From: an uncultured Dorea sp.
Lineage (GTDB): Bacteria > Bacillota > Clostridia > Lachnospirales > Lachnospiraceae
Assembly (NCBI GenBank): GCA_910584095.1
Contig: CAJTYU010000001.1
Coordinates: forward strand, 124,001 to 188,000
Direction: 5' to 3'
DNA: 64,000 nt
Below, piece after piece: positions 17,618 to 26,738 of the stretch. Below the pieces are notes generated by a model. That model was not told the origin of the DNA, ran no database searches, and was given only the letters and a program-made list of their open reading frames with translations. Made by a program: the position numbers and the translations under genes. The first letter of the stretch is position 1. Every line of letters begins with the position of its first letter.

Positions 17618-18451
17618 CTATCCTTTCACACCGCCGGATGTCAGTCCCGCAACCAGATGTTTCTCGATCATAAGGAATAGAGCGACAACCGGAAGGGTCG
17701 CAAACAGCGACGTTGCGAACAAATACTGCCACTGAATAAAATTGAATCCATAAAATACATTAATACCGACTGTCATCGGCTTTAGTATATCTGTGGAAAT
17801 CAGCGTCAGCGCGATCGTATATTCATTCCACGCATTGATAAATACGAAAATCAGCGTGGTGATGATGCCCGGCGCCGCCATCGGAAGCAGCACTTTAACC
17901 AGCGCCTTCACTGTCCCGCATCCGTCGATCTTAGCCGCCTGTTCCATCTCCGGAGAAATCCCCACAAATGTTCCGCGCAGCAGCCAGATTGCAAATGCTT
18001 GGTTGAACGCCGCATTCAAAAGAATCAAGCCCAGTATTGTATTATTTAAATGGATATTAACCATCATCCGGTAAATACCAACCAAAAGTACCACCGGCGA
18101 GAACATCTGGCTCATAATTACAGCGCCCATAAAAATGCCTTTTCCTTTAAACCTCATACGGGCAAGGGCATATGCCGCTGGGATCCCGCATATAATGGCA
18201 AGCAGCGTTGCGCCTCCCGCAACCGTCAGGGAATTGATCAAATACTTAAATACCGGCGCCGCACTCCATATCTCGGCAAAGTTTGACCACCGCCACACCT
18301 CCGGCAGAATATGGTCGATTGCATACATCTCTTTCTTATCCTTAAGCGCCGTAATAAACATTACAAAATACGGATACAGGATAACAACGCAGAGAACAAC
18401 TACAAACGCATACAGAAGCGCCGTCTGCCATGGTTTTCTTCTTGATGTCAT
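17618..18451 (-). CDS. Sugar ABC transporter permease (MalG type)
   Basis: 277 residues with six predicted membrane helices and the EAA coupling loop EMEQAAKIDGCGTVKALVKVLLP in the second half. Carbohydrate uptake CUT1 family, partner of the MalF-type permease whose stop TAA directly abuts this ATG. The operon has no ATPase gene, which is usual for CUT1 systems sharing a common MsiK-type ATPase. Confidence 0.9.
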   Translation of the reverse strand: MTSRRKPWQTALLYAFVVVLCVVILYPYFVMFITALKDKKEMYAIDHILPEVWRWSNFAEIWSAAPVFKYLINSLTVAGGATLLAIICGIPAAYALARMRFKGKGIFMGAVIMSQMFSPVVLLVGIYRMMVNIHLNNTILGLILLNAAFNQAFAIWLLRGTFVGISPEMEQAAKIDGCGTVKALVKVLLPMAAPGIITTLIFVFINAWNEYTIALTLISTDILKPMTVGINVFYGFNFIQWQYLFATSLFATLPVVALFLMIEKHLVAGLTSGGVKG

Positions 18452-19342
18452 TTAACTCTCCTCCTCTCCGCGCAGTGACAGGATCATATAAATGCTGGCA
18501 CAAACCGCTAAAACCACGAAACCGATCACGGATACGGCCGCGGCGTGACCGCCTTTGCCATCCGTAAATGACAGCTGGTACAAATAAGTAACAAGCGTAT
18601 GTGTCTGATCAGCCGGAGCTCCCTTGGAAATCGTCCACACGATCGGGAAGGAATTAAACACATAGATAATATTCAGCACCGTGGAAACCGTCAAACTCGG
18701 CGCCACAAGCGGTAAGGTAATCTTAAAATGCTTCTGCCAGAAGCTGGCGCCGTCAACCGCCGCAGACTCATACAGCGACGTGTCTATGCTCTGCAAGCCA
18801 GACAGCACACAAAATGTAACAAACGGAAAAGTAACAAAAATACCTACCCAGCACTCCCATCCAAACATAGAGTTCGCCGTCTCCGTCCAGTTAACAAAGC
18901 CTTTGATCAACCCTATTTTCTTCAAAAGAATATTAAGCGAGCCATAGTCGGCATTGATAATATATTTCCAGATAACCGACTGGATAACAAGGGCTGTTGC
19001 CCATGGGAAAATAACAACCGCGCGGACAAACTTACGTCCGCGAAAATCCTGGTTCAGCACCATCGCCAAAATAAATCCAAAAACAGTAGATACTCCCACG
19101 ACCACTACTGTCCAGACAACCGTATTCTGCAGCGTATGCCAAAATACCGGCTCGTCAAAAATATCCAGGTAATTCTGGACGCCGTTCAGCCCTCTTACCA
19201 AACCGCTCCGGCCAACTTCGGAAAATGAGATCTTAAATACCGAAATAATCGGGATCAGGATCATACCCACCATAAGCACAACACTCGGCAGTAACCAGAC
19301 ATATGGCTGAACAACCGTCAGCGTCTTTTTCTTCATCGCCAC
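18452..19342 (-). CDS. Sugar ABC transporter permease (MalF type)
   Basis: 296 residues, six predicted membrane helices, EAA loop SLYESAAVDGASFWQKHFKITLP near 190-212. CUT1 inner-membrane partner of the following MalG-type permease. Middle gene of a binding protein-permease-permease unit. The N-terminus MAMKKKTLTVVQPYVWLLPS is normal for the family. Confidence 0.9.
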   Translation of the reverse strand: MAMKKKTLTVVQPYVWLLPSVVLMVGMILIPIISVFKISFSEVGRSGLVRGLNGVQNYLDIFDEPVFWHTLQNTVVWTVVVVGVSTVFGFILAMVLNQDFRGRKFVRAVVIFPWATALVIQSVIWKYIINADYGSLNILLKKIGLIKGFVNWTETANSMFGWECWVGIFVTFPFVTFCVLSGLQSIDTSLYESAAVDGASFWQKHFKITLPLVAPSLTVSTVLNIIYVFNSFPIVWTISKGAPADQTHTLVTYLYQLSFTDGKGGHAAAVSVIGFVVLAVCASIYMILSLRGEEES

Positions 19343-19504
19343 GCCTCCTTAGATAACTTTCTTCTTTCTCCTTCGGCCCGCGCATCTAACCGCATGGACC
19401 CGTCCAGACTGCCGCGCAAAGCTCGCCTTTCCGCGTCAGCCGATAAAAAGAGAGGGCCGACTTAAAACTCATCGGCCCCTCAAATAATACCTAATGAAAT
19501 CTTA

Positions 19505-20803
19505 CTATTTCGCAACAGATTCCTGAAGTTTATCAAGCGCCTCCTGCGCGCTGGCTGTTCCCTCGCACACCTGCTGTTCCACATCGATAACGCCGTTCCT
19601 AACATCCATCCACTCTGCCTTCTGCATTGGATAGAACTGGCAGGTCGGAAGTACCGCGCAGAATGTCTTAAAGTACTCGCTGTCACCAGTAGCATCATCA
19701 GAACCGCCGACTTTGTACTTCTCAGCATTTGTCGCAAGATTGTCGGATGCATCCTGTGTTGCCGGCAGGAATCCTTCGTATACCATGTAGTCTGAGTAAG
19801 TCTCACACTCATAGAATGCGTCGAAGAACTTCGTGATCGCTTCCGTACGGGCTTCGCCAGCTTCCTCGTCCTTGAATGCCATCAGCTGATCGCATACGCC
19901 AAGCGGAATCTTCTCGCCCGGAAGGTCTGCTACAACATAATCCACCTCTGAATCAGACGCAACCATATTCATCGGTCCAATCATCATCGCAAGCGTTCCC
20001 GCGCTGAATGCATCCTGAAGCGGATAACGTGTGTCGGTAAACGGCGCAGAGTTGCAAACTTTAGCCTCATAGAGCTGTTTAATAAATTCAACAGCTTTTA
20101 CGTTTTCTTCGCTGTTCAGATCCCAGTCTCCGTTCTCATCCACAAATCCGCCGCCGAAGTTCCATGTGTAGTAAGAAAATGCCGCCTGACCTTCGTCTGT
20201 GGAAATATCAAGCCCCCATGGAACGATGTCGCTGCCGTATTCTTCTTGTATCGCCTTGCAGGCTGCAAGCACTTCATCCCATGTTGCCGGCGGGTTCTCA
20301 ACTCCTGCCTTCTTTAACAGTTCCATATTGCAGAACAGGGCGCGGCAGGATGCAAGGATCGGAATAGCCCAAATGGTTCCGTCCATATCGTTCGACTCCC
20401 AGAAACTCGGAATGAAATTAGCCTTCAGTTCATCGGATACATAATCCTCTGCAGGCATCAGCAGATCGTCTGCCACATAGTCAGCAAAACCGCTGATGTT
20501 CAGGATATCCGGCTGCTCGTCGCTGGAGATACGCGTATTGACAACGCTGTAGATATCATTCCATGAAACAATCTCAATGTTTAAGTCAATTCCTTCATTC
20601 GCTTCCTCAAAGTTCTTCTCGAACTCCGTCCACCAATCCTGAGTGTAGTTACCGTACTGGGAGATAATAATATCCAGTGTAACCCCGTCTCCAGAACCGC
20701 CTTCAGCGGAGCCGCCCTCTGTAGAACCGCCGCCACCGCAGCCAGCGAGCATGGTCATGATCATTGCCGCGCACAACAATACGCTGATAAATTTCCTTTT
20801 CAT
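19505..20803 (-). CDS. Sugar-binding lipoprotein of CUT1 ABC importer
   Basis: 432 residues. Lipoprotein signal peptide with lipobox LAGC near residue 22, then a Gly/Ser/Glu linker. It is an extracellular solute-binding protein family 1 fold: LDIIISQYGNY, the W/Y-rich sugar-binding segments, and IPILASCRALFCNMELLKKAGV typical of the hinge region. It is the first gene of the importer; its own promoter carries the TTTGTGC motif shared with NahK-nagA. Given the cluster, a hexosamine-containing oligosaccharide is the likely ligand, but this is an inference from neighbours. Confidence 0.9.
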   Translation of the reverse strand: MKRKFISVLLCAAMIMTMLAGCGGGGSTEGGSAEGGSGDGVTLDIIISQYGNYTQDWWTEFEKNFEEANEGIDLNIEIVSWNDIYSVVNTRISSDEQPDILNISGFADYVADDLLMPAEDYVSDELKANFIPSFWESNDMDGTIWAIPILASCRALFCNMELLKKAGVENPPATWDEVLAACKAIQEEYGSDIVPWGLDISTDEGQAAFSYYTWNFGGGFVDENGDWDLNSEENVKAVEFIKQLYEAKVCNSAPFTDTRYPLQDAFSAGTLAMMIGPMNMVASDSEVDYVVADLPGEKIPLGVCDQLMAFKDEEAGEARTEAITKFFDAFYECETYSDYMVYEGFLPATQDASDNLATNAEKYKVGGSDDATGDSEYFKTFCAVLPTCQFYPMQKAEWMDVRNGVIDVEQQVCEGTASAQEALDKLQESVAK

Positions 20804-20936
20804 ACTTTTCCTCCTTTAAAACGCATTGTACATACCAAAATACTCATACCCATCATTCCTATTGATAAAATATCTTGTACAATTAGCCGAAATGTCTGTA
20901 AAATCAAATAATCCGGTCTAATTCATCGCCGGCAAA

Positions 20937-20958
20937 AATATATTACAAATAGCACAAA
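20937..20958 (-). promoter_or_regulatory. Promoter of the sugar importer with candidate AraC site
   Basis: Minus strand: TTTGTGCTATTTGTAA (20943-20958) is followed directly by TATATT (20937-20942). Same arrangement as before the NahK gene: two TTTGT half-sites in place of a -35 box, touching the -10. Confidence 0.5.
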
Positions 20959-21199
20959 GAAAGAATACAAAATACCTTGACATTTATACAATACTACCAA
21001 TATGTTTAGACTTATATTAACACGCCGCCGGATAAGTGTCAATATGGGGAATTTAAAAATTAATACTTTTCTGCATGTCTTCCTATACTTGTCAGAAATC
21101 CAAAGAAAAAGTCAAAAAATTTCAGCAGAAGTTAAATAAAACAGGCGTATTCCCCCAAAAAATTTCAGGAAAATACGCCTTTTTATCTCCATATTCAGG
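20959..21199. other. Intergenic remainder between the importer and the EamA gene
   Basis: Upstream leader of the importer and the terminator at 21142-21182. AT-rich, no gene seen. Confidence 0.4.
21142..21182 (-). terminator. Terminator of the long kinase-LRR-MoxR-EamA operon
   Basis: On the minus strand AGGCGTATT...AATACGCCT encloses a loop and is followed by TGTTTTATTT, directly after the EamA stop at 21200. On the plus strand TTTTTAT follows, so it can act both ways. Confidence 0.75.
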
Positions 21200-22141
21200 C
21201 TATACAGCCGCATGTCCATGTGTTCCAAACCGGATTCCCATCCTCCGGCCTCTGCCTGTCCGGCCGTCCGCATTCATAACCATAATCGAACTCAGCACCA
21301 GCAGGATTCCGGCCATATTCGCCAGTCCTACCCGCTCTCCAAACATCACCACGCCGATCGCTACGGCAACGACATTCTCCACAGACGCCGCTACCGGAAC
21401 CTTGCTGCTCTCCTTAATCCGGCTGACTCCACTAAAATATATGACGTAACAGATTCCCGTAGGAATCAGCGCATAAATAAAACCATACAGCAGAATCCCC
21501 GGCTCCAGCGGGTTGTCCACCGTCGTCCATGGATGTCCGAACAGTCCAAGAAACACCGAACCAAACAGAAAATTATAGGTAGCCACCACATAGGGAGACG
21601 CCTCCCCCGATGCAATCCGCCCAAATATCCCAACCAAAGAATAGCAAGCTGCCGAAGCCAGCCCGAACAGCAGCCCCGAAGCCGCCAGAGACACGCCGTT
21701 TAAGCTCCCTCCGGTCACCGTCAGCGTACATCCGGCTAAGTTTAACGCCATCGCCAGATATTTATTCGGCCCGAATCTCTCCCTGAACAAAAAATAAGAG
21801 ATCACGCTGGCAAATGCAGGCGACATATAGGTCATAACACAGGCAAAGGATACTCCTAAGGAATTGATCGCCGAACTATATACATAATTATAAAGCGCCT
21901 GGCACACAAGTCCCAGCAGAGCGCAGGAAATCAGCGTATTTCTGCTGACCCTAAACGCCCTCGGCCCTTCTTTGATCCATGTGATCGCAGTCAGAATCAG
22001 AAAACTTAGGACAATCCTGACAAATCCGGTATACGCCGAAGAGGAACCGCATCCCTGCATCAGCTTTACGAACAGCCCGTTTGTCCCCCACAAACAGCCC
22101 GCAATAAAAACGCATCCATAACTCTTCCATGCCCCATTCAT
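21200..22141 (-). CDS. EamA/DMT-family transporter
   Basis: About 313 residues with ten predicted membrane helices, two EamA repeats (first CLWGTNGLFVKLMQG, second LLFGLASAACYSLVGIFGR). Drug/metabolite transporter superfamily; substrate unknown. The open frame reaches 22336, but ATG 22141 has GAGGG at good distance and gives the usual short N-terminus before helix 1. The last gene of the minus-strand operon; its neighbours suggest no substrate, so it may be only a cotranscribed passenger. Confidence 0.8.
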   Translation of the reverse strand: MNGAWKSYGCVFIAGCLWGTNGLFVKLMQGCGSSSAYTGFVRIVLSFLILTAITWIKEGPRAFRVSRNTLISCALLGLVCQALYNYVYSSAINSLGVSFACVMTYMSPAFASVISYFLFRERFGPNKYLAMALNLAGCTLTVTGGSLNGVSLAASGLLFGLASAACYSLVGIFGRIASGEASPYVVATYNFLFGSVFLGLFGHPWTTVDNPLEPGILLYGFIYALIPTGICYVIYFSGVSRIKESSKVPVAASVENVVAVAIGVVMFGERVGLANMAGILLVLSSIMVMNADGRTGRGRRMGIRFGTHGHAAV

Positions 22142-22313
22142 CTGTAAATTCCCTCTCATTCCCATCCGATCTGTTATCGGAAATTTTACTCCACGAGAGA
22201 ATTTATCACTGACGTCTAAAATTGTCAATATGACAATATCATCTAATTTCTTATATTTATATAAGACTTTCTTATTATAGGAGCTCCGTCTGTTCTGAAC
22301 GCCCAAGCCTGCT

Positions 22314-24605
22314 CTATATGAAATATCCCTTTCCATACCTCCATTTTAACCGCTTCCGCCAGCCCGCTTTCCTGCACAGAGACTTTCTCACCTGTCTCTC
22401 CAGCGCCTCCGCGGCCGGAATCTCTCTTGCTGCCGGCCCCGACTGCCCGTATAAGATCTTTTCTACCCTCTTGACAGTGCGCACATACAGTCCTTCATCA
22501 AAATCTCCGCATGCCTGCGCGGGTATCCGAAGCGGCTGCTCCGGATTGAAATCCTGATAGATTTCCTCCATCATATCCATCACCCTGTCAAAGATAAAGC
22601 ACATCTGCTCTTCGTCGGTCAGCCTATGATACCGGATATTCTGATATAAATATCTTGCCAGCCGTATAATTTCCAGCAGAACCGCCGCAGACAGCGCCGC
22701 CAGTATCAGAACTGCTATTTCGCTTTTTCTTTTCTGTTCCCTGTCGGACACTGTTTCCTTCTCTTCCGGAAGCTCGTATTCTTCTGACGAAGGAACTGCC
22801 GCCGCTTCCCCATTTGTTCCGGTCAAGGCTTCATTTGGAACTGCAACCACCACGTCTGCCTGATACGGCTCCTCATAAAAGCCCGGCGTCACTTCCACCG
22901 GCCTCCATCCCATGCCATCCACGTAGATCTCCACCCATGCGTGGGCATTTTTTCCGGTAAGGATTACCGTCTCTCCCTGCGCTTCCTCCGCCTGTTCCTT
23001 TGTCAGCACATAACCCTCCGCATAACGCGCGGGAATCCCTGCGCTGCGGTATGCCAGCGCTGCTGCCGACGCATAATATGCCGCGTTGCCTTCCTGTCCT
23101 TCCTCCAGAAACCATTCCGCAAAGTCACGTCCTGTCGGAACCTGCGCCGGTCTCTCTTTGTAAACAGCCAAAACCCGAAGCACCATGCGGATTCTGGATG
23201 TAACCGTATAGATCCCGTCTTCATCCCGCCATGTATCCCCCTGAAAAAACACCCGGTCGATCAGTTCTTTCTGCTCCTCCTCCAGTTCCAAATAATTCTC
23301 GTACACAAAAGAGCGGTATACCCTTTCCGCCTGAAGAAACTTCTCTTCCTCTCTGCTTTTCGCATTCTTCTCATAAATCCGGGCATCCGGCAGTTCAAGC
23401 TCCGCGCTGGCCTGGGTATTATAATAAGAAAATTCATAAGATTTCTGTCCAAAAACCCCCTTGGATCTCAGATACCAGTCCTGTTTCCATTCTCCTGTGT
23501 CCGGGTTATATGCCTCCGCCGTTTCCGGAAGATATACGAAACGTCTGTCCGCCCCTATATTTTTGACCGAAACCGACGCCCTAAGCTGCTCTTTGCGATC
23601 TCCTGAAACAGCATCCTGATATTCTGCATACTGCATTCCCGGATAAAAACCTTGCCCCTCAAGCCATGACAGCATTCCCGAATACTCCCCGCCATAGCTC
23701 TCTGCCGAAAACTGCTTCCAGCGGCTTACGTCGTATTTGGAGCCTATAAACCCTCTTAAATAGACCGGACCCTCAGTTTCCGTCTGAAGCTCCAGACGTT
23801 CCTCAGCGTCCGCAAGCATCCCTCCCGCCTGCCGCAGTTCTCCCTGCGGCAAACTGTCCTTTCCGTACCGCAGCTCCTCAATTCCTTGTTTTACATCCTT
23901 TCGCAGCTCTGCTGAAAACTTCTGCCAGCTATTCTCTGCATTTTCTGCCGGAATGACGCAGAGCGCTCCTCCCAGGCAGACAGTCAGAAAAACCCTCTGC
24001 AAGGTAATTCTGGAAGGGCCGTTTCCCATACACCAAACGGCCATCCACCCTCCCGCAAGACAGGCCGGCATCCATACTGAAAGCCTGACAGACAGCATAA
24101 GAGCAAGGCAAAGCGGCGCAAAAGAGACCACCGTCAGCAGCATAAGCCGCTTCTTCTGCACCAGCTCGCAGATCACCGTCCCGCCAAGAAGCGCAAATAC
24201 CAGACCCGCCAAAAAAAGCTCCCTCTCTCCCGCTCCTGCCGCCGAAAGTTCTCCGTAATATGTCTCAAATACCATATTCCATCGGCCCCGGAACTGATTC
24301 ATCCAGAGGGAAATCCCCTGTGAAATGGTTCCGACAGTTCCAAAAAAAACGGCTGCTGCCGAAAGAAGGCACAAGAAAATCCCGTAAGGCCGTCCTTTTG
24401 CCGCATATTCAACACCAAAAATCACAAAAGCCGAAAGAAACCCGCAAAGCAAAGGCGCAATAAGAACAGGAACTTCTCCCAGAGCGGAAATAACCCCCAT
24501 CAGCCCTGTAATAATTCCTGCAGCACCCGCTGCTTTCCAAACGGTTACGAATACAGCGTCCAGATTCCCTCTATTCTTCTCCTTTAAGAAATATGCTTCT
24601 CTCAT
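22314..24605 (-). CDS. Transglutaminase-fold membrane protein lacking the catalytic Cys
   Basis: 763 residues: five to seven membrane helices to about 210, an extracellular part, a transglutaminase-like core (about 480-600), a membrane helix near 650, and a cytoplasmic tail like DUF4129. This is the TgpA/YebA layout found after MoxR and DUF58. In the core, GIPARYAEGYV and the active-site His region KNAHAWVEIYV are kept. The expected G-x-Cys-x-x-[FY]-A-S motif reads GNAAYYAS: Cys is replaced by Ala (codon 23082-23084), and the Asp of W-x-P-x-D is Glu (WRPVEVTPG). It is therefore likely catalytically dead and may bind peptide or carbohydrate instead. Confidence 0.85.
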   Translation of the reverse strand: MREAYFLKEKNRGNLDAVFVTVWKAAGAAGIITGLMGVISALGEVPVLIAPLLCGFLSAFVIFGVEYAAKGRPYGIFLCLLSAAAVFFGTVGTISQGISLWMNQFRGRWNMVFETYYGELSAAGAGERELFLAGLVFALLGGTVICELVQKKRLMLLTVVSFAPLCLALMLSVRLSVWMPACLAGGWMAVWCMGNGPSRITLQRVFLTVCLGGALCVIPAENAENSWQKFSAELRKDVKQGIEELRYGKDSLPQGELRQAGGMLADAEERLELQTETEGPVYLRGFIGSKYDVSRWKQFSAESYGGEYSGMLSWLEGQGFYPGMQYAEYQDAVSGDRKEQLRASVSVKNIGADRRFVYLPETAEAYNPDTGEWKQDWYLRSKGVFGQKSYEFSYYNTQASAELELPDARIYEKNAKSREEEKFLQAERVYRSFVYENYLELEEEQKELIDRVFFQGDTWRDEDGIYTVTSRIRMVLRVLAVYKERPAQVPTGRDFAEWFLEEGQEGNAAYYASAAALAYRSAGIPARYAEGYVLTKEQAEEAQGETVILTGKNAHAWVEIYVDGMGWRPVEVTPGFYEEPYQADVVVAVPNEALTGTNGEAAAVPSSEEYELPEEKETVSDREQKRKSEIAVLILAALSAAVLLEIIRLARYLYQNIRYHRLTDEEQMCFIFDRVMDMMEEIYQDFNPEQPLRIPAQACGDFDEGLYVRTVKRVEKILYGQSGPAAREIPAAEALERQVRKSLCRKAGWRKRLKWRYGKGYFI

Positions 24606-24623
24606 CTGTCCCCCATTTCCGCA

Positions 24624-25793
24624 TCAGAGCGGGATGACATGCTCCATACTCCGGATTTTTTCCGTAGAAATAGAGATCACCTCATAACCGTCTCTGTCTA
24701 TCAGATGTCCGGACGGACCGTCCACCGCCTGCAATATCATCAGATCTGCCTGTGTAAACAGGCTTCTCGCCGCCGTTTCATCTACCGCTCCCGACACATA
24801 CACAATCTTCGTATATTCCTTATACAGCTGCTGGTTTAAAAAGGAAAGCAGCACCCTATCCCCGTTTTCGGGAATTGCAAAGTTCATAAGCCTGTTCCGT
24901 ACAGTCTCATAGCTCTGAACAGAATCTACCGGCATACAGCAGATTTCCTCTCCTAACAGATACCCGGCATAATGCGGAATATTCTGGTTCACCAGCGCAT
25001 GACTGAATGACACTCCCAAATCTAGCACGCCGTTCACAGCTTTTGCCGATACCTTCCTCTCCCCATAGCGCAGAGCCGGAGCCAGCAGAATCAGCGTCTG
25101 ATAATTCACCGGCCTGCCAAATTCCCGGACAATCACTTGCTTTAATTTCCCAGATAATTTCCAGTGGATGCTCTGCAGCGGATCGCCTTCCCGGTACTCC
25201 CGCAGCCCGAATACCTCGCTTACGTCCGTACCGCTGCGCTTAGCGTCATAGATCTCTCCGATCTGTTCCCTCATAATCTGTCTCCGAAGGGAGACGTAGA
25301 TCTGCGCGTCATATGGATATACTACGCATCTTAGTTCTTCCTTCACCGGAATCTTTGCATGAAATAAGCCCAGCAGATCGCTGCACTGCATCTCTTCTAT
25401 CCGAAACACTCTTTCTCCGCAGTCGGCCGTATCCGCATATACGTCATATTCCGACAGTCTGCCCCTGCCCGGTTCCATCACATAAAGCGTTTCCTCTTCT
25501 GTCGAAAATACATAATTTTCGCACAACAGCTTCATACTTACGCTTCCCACAAAACAGAAGGCGGGGCGCCTCAGCCGGATGCAAAGCCGCAGCTCCTGTC
25601 CGGAATAACAGCTATGCTTTCCTTGCAGCGAAACCGTCATGCCTCTCGCAGACAGATACAATCCCGCCGCTGAAACCGCCAGAAGAACCGCAAGCAGAAC
25701 AGTAATCAGAAGCGCCAGTCTCCGGCCTCCCCACAAGCCGCAGCCTAAGACTGTGCTCATCACTGCCAGATATAATATTCTATTCTTTCTCAT
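24624..25793 (-). CDS. DUF58 protein
   Basis: 389 residues. Two N-terminal membrane helices, a beta-rich segment, then the DUF58 core with the diagnostic SGTDVSEVFGLREYREGDP-LQSIHWK around 195-220. DUF58 proteins sit beside MoxR ATPases and resemble von Willebrand A folds; their joint role is thought to be assembly or maturation of a partner complex. Nineteen bases separate it from the transglutaminase-fold gene. Confidence 0.9.
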   Translation of the reverse strand: MRKNRILYLAVMSTVLGCGLWGGRRLALLITVLLAVLLAVSAAGLYLSARGMTVSLQGKHSCYSGQELRLCIRLRRPAFCFVGSVSMKLLCENYVFSTEEETLYVMEPGRGRLSEYDVYADTADCGERVFRIEEMQCSDLLGLFHAKIPVKEELRCVVYPYDAQIYVSLRRQIMREQIGEIYDAKRSGTDVSEVFGLREYREGDPLQSIHWKLSGKLKQVIVREFGRPVNYQTLILLAPALRYGERKVSAKAVNGVLDLGVSFSHALVNQNIPHYAGYLLGEEICCMPVDSVQSYETVRNRLMNFAIPENGDRVLLSFLNQQLYKEYTKIVYVSGAVDETAARSLFTQADLMILQAVDGPSGHLIDRDGYEVISISTEKIRSMEHVIPL

Positions 25794-25796
25794 AGG

Positions 25797-26738
25797 CTAT
25801 CTCTTTTTTCTGTTCATAGCGGGAACCTCCGTCTGCTCCATGATTGACTCAAGAAGCATCGCAGACGTGTGCCCCTCCATCTTTGCCTGAGGTTTTAAGA
25901 TAACCCGGTGGGCGCACACATCTTGAAATACCGCTCTTACATCTTCCGGCACCACATAATCTCGTTCCCCAAGAATTGCTTTCGCCCTCGCCATGCGCGA
26001 CAGTGCAATAATCCCACGGGGACTTACTCCCAGCTCTGTCCGGGCATCCTCCCTTGTTTTCTCACAGAGAACCGTCATATACCGCAGAACGTCTTTCGTC
26101 ATCCTGATCGTAGACAAATAGTTCTGTACTTCCAGAACCATGTCTCTTGTGACCACTGCCTGTACCTCATCCATCGTATTCTGATATCTCTTCTCATCCA
26201 AAATGCGGATCTGATCTTCTGTGCTTGGATACCCAATAGACAACTTTACCATAAAACGGTCAAGCTGCGATTCCGGAAGCGGCTGCGTGCCGGACATCCC
26301 CACTGGGTTCTGCGTAGCGATACAAATAAACGGCTTCGGCAGTAGATAGGTAACCCCGTCTACTGTCACATTTCCCTCCTCCATGGCCTCTAAAAGCGCC
26401 GACTGAGTCTTAGGGGAGGTACGATTGATCTCGTCTCCCAGCAGCAGATTGGTATGGACCGCCCCTTCCCGGTATACGGCTTCTCCCTCAACCGGGAGTG
26501 TATAACCGGTAATATCCGACGGCATAGTATCCGGCGTAAATTGGATGCGCTTATAATCCATCCCCAATGCTTTGGAAAATGCCAGCGCCAGCGTTGTCTT
26601 CCCTACGCCGGGCGTATCCTCCAGAAGGACATGCCCTCCCGCATAAATCGCCATCAGCACTTTCTCAATAACCTCTTCCTTTCCGATCAGCACCTTGCCT
26701 ACTTCCCTCATAATCTGTTCCGACTGCTTAATAATCAT
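25797..26738 (-). CDS. MoxR-family AAA+ ATPase
   Basis: About 313 residues. Walker A GVGKT in LEDTPGVGKTTLALAF near 35-50, Walker B LLGDEINR near 100, sensor motif IATQNP near 140, and a C-terminal lid with SPRG (sensor 2 Arg). ATG 26738 follows GGGGAG and overlaps the LRR gene stop by 11 bases; the longer frame to 26768 lacks a ribosome site. MoxR ATPases act as chaperones for metal or complex insertion with DUF58/VWA partners. Confidence 0.93.
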   Translation of the reverse strand: MIIKQSEQIMREVGKVLIGKEEVIEKVLMAIYAGGHVLLEDTPGVGKTTLALAFSKALGMDYKRIQFTPDTMPSDITGYTLPVEGEAVYREGAVHTNLLLGDEINRTSPKTQSALLEAMEEGNVTVDGVTYLLPKPFICIATQNPVGMSGTQPLPESQLDRFMVKLSIGYPSTEDQIRILDEKRYQNTMDEVQAVVTRDMVLEVQNYLSTIRMTKDVLRYMTVLCEKTREDARTELGVSPRGIIALSRMARAKAILGERDYVVPEDVRAVFQDVCAHRVILKPQAKMEGHTSAMLLESIMEQTEVPAMNRKKR

